From Prorocentrum cordatum (lineage: Eukaryota > Sar > Dinophyceae > Prorocentrales > Prorocentraceae): 20,000 nt of DNA. The stretch lies in NCBI GenBank assembly GCA_963575745.1, contig CAUYUJ010020593.1, forward strand, positions 484,679 through 504,678. The letters run 5' to 3'. The position numbers were made by a program, and so were the translations under genes. The notes below the pieces were generated by a model. That model was not told the DNA's origin. It was given only the letters and a program-made list of their open reading frames with translations, and did not search any database. Shown here piece by piece: positions 17,668 to 20,000 of the stretch; position 1 is the stretch's first letter; each line of letters opens with the position of its first letter.

Positions 17668-18085
17668 TTGCGGCTAAATCTGGATCCTGCGCGGCCGCCC
17701 CGCGATCACTGTCAAGTGGTGGCGTATGACCTGCTGTGCGCAGGCCCACCAGACACAATGATGGGCATTGGTTTTCGACGTGGATGGTGGGGGCCGGCAT
17801 GTTTCCCGATGTGCGCTGTCACGTGCGCAGGAGCACCTGACACACCCTGCACGTGCCCCGAACGTGGCGGTCCTGGCGCGGCTGGAGTGTGCGGCACATC
17901 TGGCGCACGCGGAGCACGTGGCGCATCTGGCGCACCAGGCGTGCCCATTACGCTCGGGCCCCAGGGGTGCCTGGCGCGCGTGGCGCCCCTGGCACGGGTG
18001 GCGCACCTCGCCACAGCGTCGCGCACCTGAAGCCGGCCTTGGTTCCGAATAGAGGTCCACCCAAAGACGACCGCTGAACATGCTC
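17668..18085. repeat. Hybrid cassette with 9-bp (Gly-X-Y) periodicity
   Basis: The only cassette in copy 2. Its left part carries cassette-1 variants (AATGATGGGCATTGG, CTCGGGCC). Its right part carries cassette-2 variants (GTGGCGCCCCTGGCACGGG, GAAGCCGGCCTTGG, GACGACCGCTGAAC). The switch lies between 17956 and 17984. The Gly-X-Y-like run is at 17866-17946. Confidence 0.85.
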
Positions 18086-18248
18086 AGGCTCGGGTGTTAC
18101 TTATGTGTTGGGAGGGTGGGTGGGAGTGAGCTAGACGGCTTGCGGGCGGGTGGGTAGCTTGATCACTGTTCCGATTTGTTGGTGTGTTTTTTATGACAAA
18201 AAATCCCCCACCCGGCTAGCAGACAATACGAAGTGCACATTGTAGCAG

Positions 18249-18608
18249 CATCTGGAGCATGCGCTGGCGTCCAGTGAGCACGTTGTATTGTTTTTGACAG
18301 GGATGGCGGGGCACCCGTAGTGAAGTCGCTTTGTGCAGGACCACCATCCGTGTCAAAAAATGCAAAGTGCACGTTGCGACAACGTCGTGGTTATTGCGCT
18401 GGCCACCCGCGATCACTTTGCATTGTTTTTGATCGAGAGGGCGGTGGTGCCCGCATGATGATGCTTGCTGCGCGCAGACCCAGAACAATGCTGACGCCCC
18501 CCACATCAGCATCTGGACCATGCGGACGGGGGGGCATGACGTTTTTTTTTACGAGGATAGCACACCAACTGCATGTGGAGCCCGCGGCGAGCGTCGCGCA
18601 CCTGGCGT
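18249..18608. repeat. Diverged monomers, copy 2
   Basis: Counterpart of 6237-6594, with TCTGGANCATGCG heads at 18249 and 18511, and TTTTTGACAGGGATGGCGGG near 18291 followed by TTTTTGATCGAGAGGGCGG near 18424. No gene. Confidence 0.65.
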
Positions 18609-18625
18609 CCGCTTTGGTTCCCAGT

Positions 18626-18842
18626 GGCTGTCCATCCGGTGGCGACCCTTGGCTATGCCGAGACTCGGATGCCACGTATGTGGTGGGAAGGCGGGTGAAA
18701 GTGATCCAGACGGCTTGCGTGCGGTGAAGGTGTCTTGGTCCATCCCCCGTAACCCCTTCCCCTGGGTCTGGACGGGGTGGGGGTCGCGAGCAGTTAGACC
18801 GTCCAAGATTGCATCCACGAGGAAACCCAAATCACTGTTGCG
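18626..18842. other. Right flank of copy 2
   Basis: GTGGCTGTCCATCCGG, then AGGCGGGTGAAAGTGATCCA, then GACGGCTTGC and GTGTCTTGG recall, in the same order, the segments after the cassettes (5180-5290 and 6050-6150). This is probably the ancestral continuation that copy 1 lost when the short 101-bp array came in. No gene was recognised. Confidence 0.5.
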
Positions 18843-19345
18843 ACTAAGGTTTTGACCGCATCGCGGCCCCAGGGGGGGGCACGCTAATCGAGCACGACCC
18901 GTCCTTTGATCGTGCCACATGACGGCCCCAAGAGGTGCACAGGAGGCCCCGAGAGGCCTCCAAGAGGCCCTCAAGAGGCTCCCAAGAAACCTCCAAGAGA
19001 CCCCAAGAGGCCGCCCGAAGGCAGCCAAGACGCCTCAAGAGACATCAGCGAGAAGGCCAACACCATCTATGTTACTAAGGTTTTGGCCACATCGTTGCCT
19101 CCTGAGGGAGGCTAATCAGGGAACCCCTTCCTTTGATCGATCTTCCAATATGGCCCCAAGATGACCCCCGAGGGTGCCCCAAGACGACCCCAAGAGATGC
19201 CCAGGAAGCCCCTGAGGCATCCAAGACGCCTCAAGAGGCCCCCGGGACTGCCAGGGGACCCCCAAGACGCCCCAAACGTACTGCAAGAAGCCCTCGGAGA
19301 AAAAGTCCGAAGAGACTCCGAGAAGCATCCAAGAGGCATCTGGCC
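18843..19345. repeat. ~230-bp direct dimer with CCCCAAGAGG-like motifs
   Basis: GACTAAGGTTTTGACCGCATCG at 18843 corresponds to TACTAAGGTTTTGGCCACATCG at 19074, about 230 bp apart. Both are followed by GGCTAATC or CGCTAATC, CCTTTGATCG and GGCCCCAAGA. Each unit then dissolves into short CCAAGAGGCC / CCCAAGAC-type repeats with a period of about 10-12 bp. Confidence 0.7.
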
Positions 19346-19560
19346 TTTTTGCTCGCCATCCTCCTCTTCCTTTTCCTCCTCCTCCTCCTCCTCCTCCTCA
19401 TCATCATATTATTCTTCTGTTTCGTTCTCCTCTTACCCATCCACCCGTTTCTCCGCCCTTTTCCCTTTTCCCTCCTCCCTCCTCCTTCCTCCCCCCATCG
19501 CCCTCGTGTTCCTCCTGCTCCCCCGCCTCCCCTGGTTCCTCGTCAATCCTTTCCCGTTTG
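19346..19560. repeat. Pyrimidine-rich CCT/TCC tract
   Basis: CTCCTCCTCCTCCTCCTCCTC and further C/T-rich sequence. One plus frame gives a leucine-rich stretch that mimics a membrane segment. I attribute that to the repeat. Confidence 0.85.
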
Positions 19561-19618
19561 GGGTACGATGGCTTCCTCGCCTTTTTTCCACTGCGTGCTC
19601 ACCCGCATGCCTGATTAG

Positions 19619-20000
19619 GGCAATTCGCCTGGGCATCGCTTCTGGATGGGCTGGTGGGTTTTCTGTTCCGTCGCTGCCGCAAGCGGGAGCGCAGGCGGCG
19701 TCACGAGCCAAACCGAATTACCGAAGCGCGCGAACTAGCGGCCGCCGGAGCTGTCGCCGAGGGGCGCCGGGGACTGAAGGAAGAGCTGCAAGAGGTGCCA
19801 GGTGTGCCAGGCGGCTGAAGTGCAACCGTTCCAAGGGCGAGACCACCGGGAAGGCAGATGAATTGCACCTCGTCGCGCCAAAGGCCAGAGGTAAACGGGC
19901 CACCCGAGCAGAGCACGGCATACCGCGGGGTTAAGCAAGCAGCCTAGCGCACCTGTGTCGCATGCCAACAGTGGCAACCTCAAGTGGTTGAACAAGAAGG
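19619..20000 (+). other. Gene-like but unresolved sequence at right edge
   Basis: After the pyrimidine tract, GCCTGATTAG looks like a splice acceptor. From about 19620 one frame reads through a hydrophobic stretch (SLLDGLVGFLF) and a basic one (RRCRKRERRRRHEP), then ITEARELAAAGA and LKEELQE, before a stop near 19817. GTAAAC at 19891 and CCAACAG at 19965-19971 could bound an 81-nt intron, but several frame combinations are possible and none is clearly better. Product unknown. Confidence 0.18.

Larger units (their letters stand above)
13459..18625. repeat. Segmental duplication, copy 2
   Basis: Second direct copy of 1-6609. Its offset from copy 1 starts at 13458, rises to 13622 after a 164-bp difference near position 20, and falls to 12017 at the right end. 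Copy 2 is therefore about 1.6 kb shorter over the same homologous stretch. Almost all of the shortening is accounted for by fewer minisatellite units and by loss of one cassette of about 850 bp. The left boundary of homology cannot be set because copy 1 is cut by the window edge. Confidence 0.93.

Noticed and set aside
19133-19618. Leucine-rich membrane-like segment on the plus strand
   Set aside because: The hydrophobic run is encoded by the CTC/CCT pyrimidine tract. The upstream part is the CCAAGAGG repeat.
19740-19860. CKRCQVCQ stretch resembling a retroelement integrase zinc-binding motif
   Set aside because: Only about 26 residues between stops, with no histidine pair and no reverse transcriptase or integrase core nearby.

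Overview
This looks like nuclear DNA of a eukaryote, most likely a GC-rich unicellular alga or other protist. The one convincing gene has to be read as exons joined by short GT-AG introns. The rest is minisatellites, microsatellites and diverged dispersed repeats. I see no bacterial operon structure, no rRNA or tRNA gene, no CRISPR array and no recognisable transposase, reverse transcriptase or viral gene. I cannot place the species from the sequence alone.

Layout. Positions 1-6609 (copy 1) and 13459-18625 (copy 2) are two direct copies of one long segment, so the window spans about one full period (roughly 13.5 kb) of a tandem segmental duplication. Copy 1 runs off the left edge. Each copy contains, in order: the 5' end of a minus-strand gene, a non-coding stretch with (TA)n tracts, a G-rich minisatellite, a short spacer, a 101-bp tandem array with a conserved tail, and cassettes carrying a 9-bp periodicity (Gly-X-Y if translated) mixed with diverged monomers. 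The copies differ mostly in repeat number: 5 against 3 units of about 155 bp, 14 against 8 units of 101 bp, and two cassettes against one hybrid cassette.

Between the copies (6609-12430) lies a different repeat landscape. It starts with a third, short 101-bp array with its tail. Then come three recurrences of a composite module (a ~240-bp CG-rich repeat, a GTC-type tract and an AT-poor 'F' block), long (TA)n tracts, a C-rich region, and a CCCCACTGT-type minisatellite enclosed by inverted repeats. To the right of copy 2 (18626-20000) are a ~230-bp dimer rich in CCCCAAGAGG-like motifs, a CCT/TCC-rich tract, and gene-like but unresolved sequence at the edge.

The gene. 12634-13723 (minus) reads as a three-exon protein of about 294 residues. 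Its N-terminal half resembles fibrinogen-like (YCDW-type) domains by eye. One reading-frame break sits at about 13197-13199. The 5' end of the other copy (1-101, minus) has lost intron 1 plus exactly 16 codons through a deletion at a 7-bp direct repeat and stays in frame. The very long ORFs over the minisatellites are best treated as artefacts of stop-poor repeats, although the complete openness of one strand in all three frames is odd enough to report.
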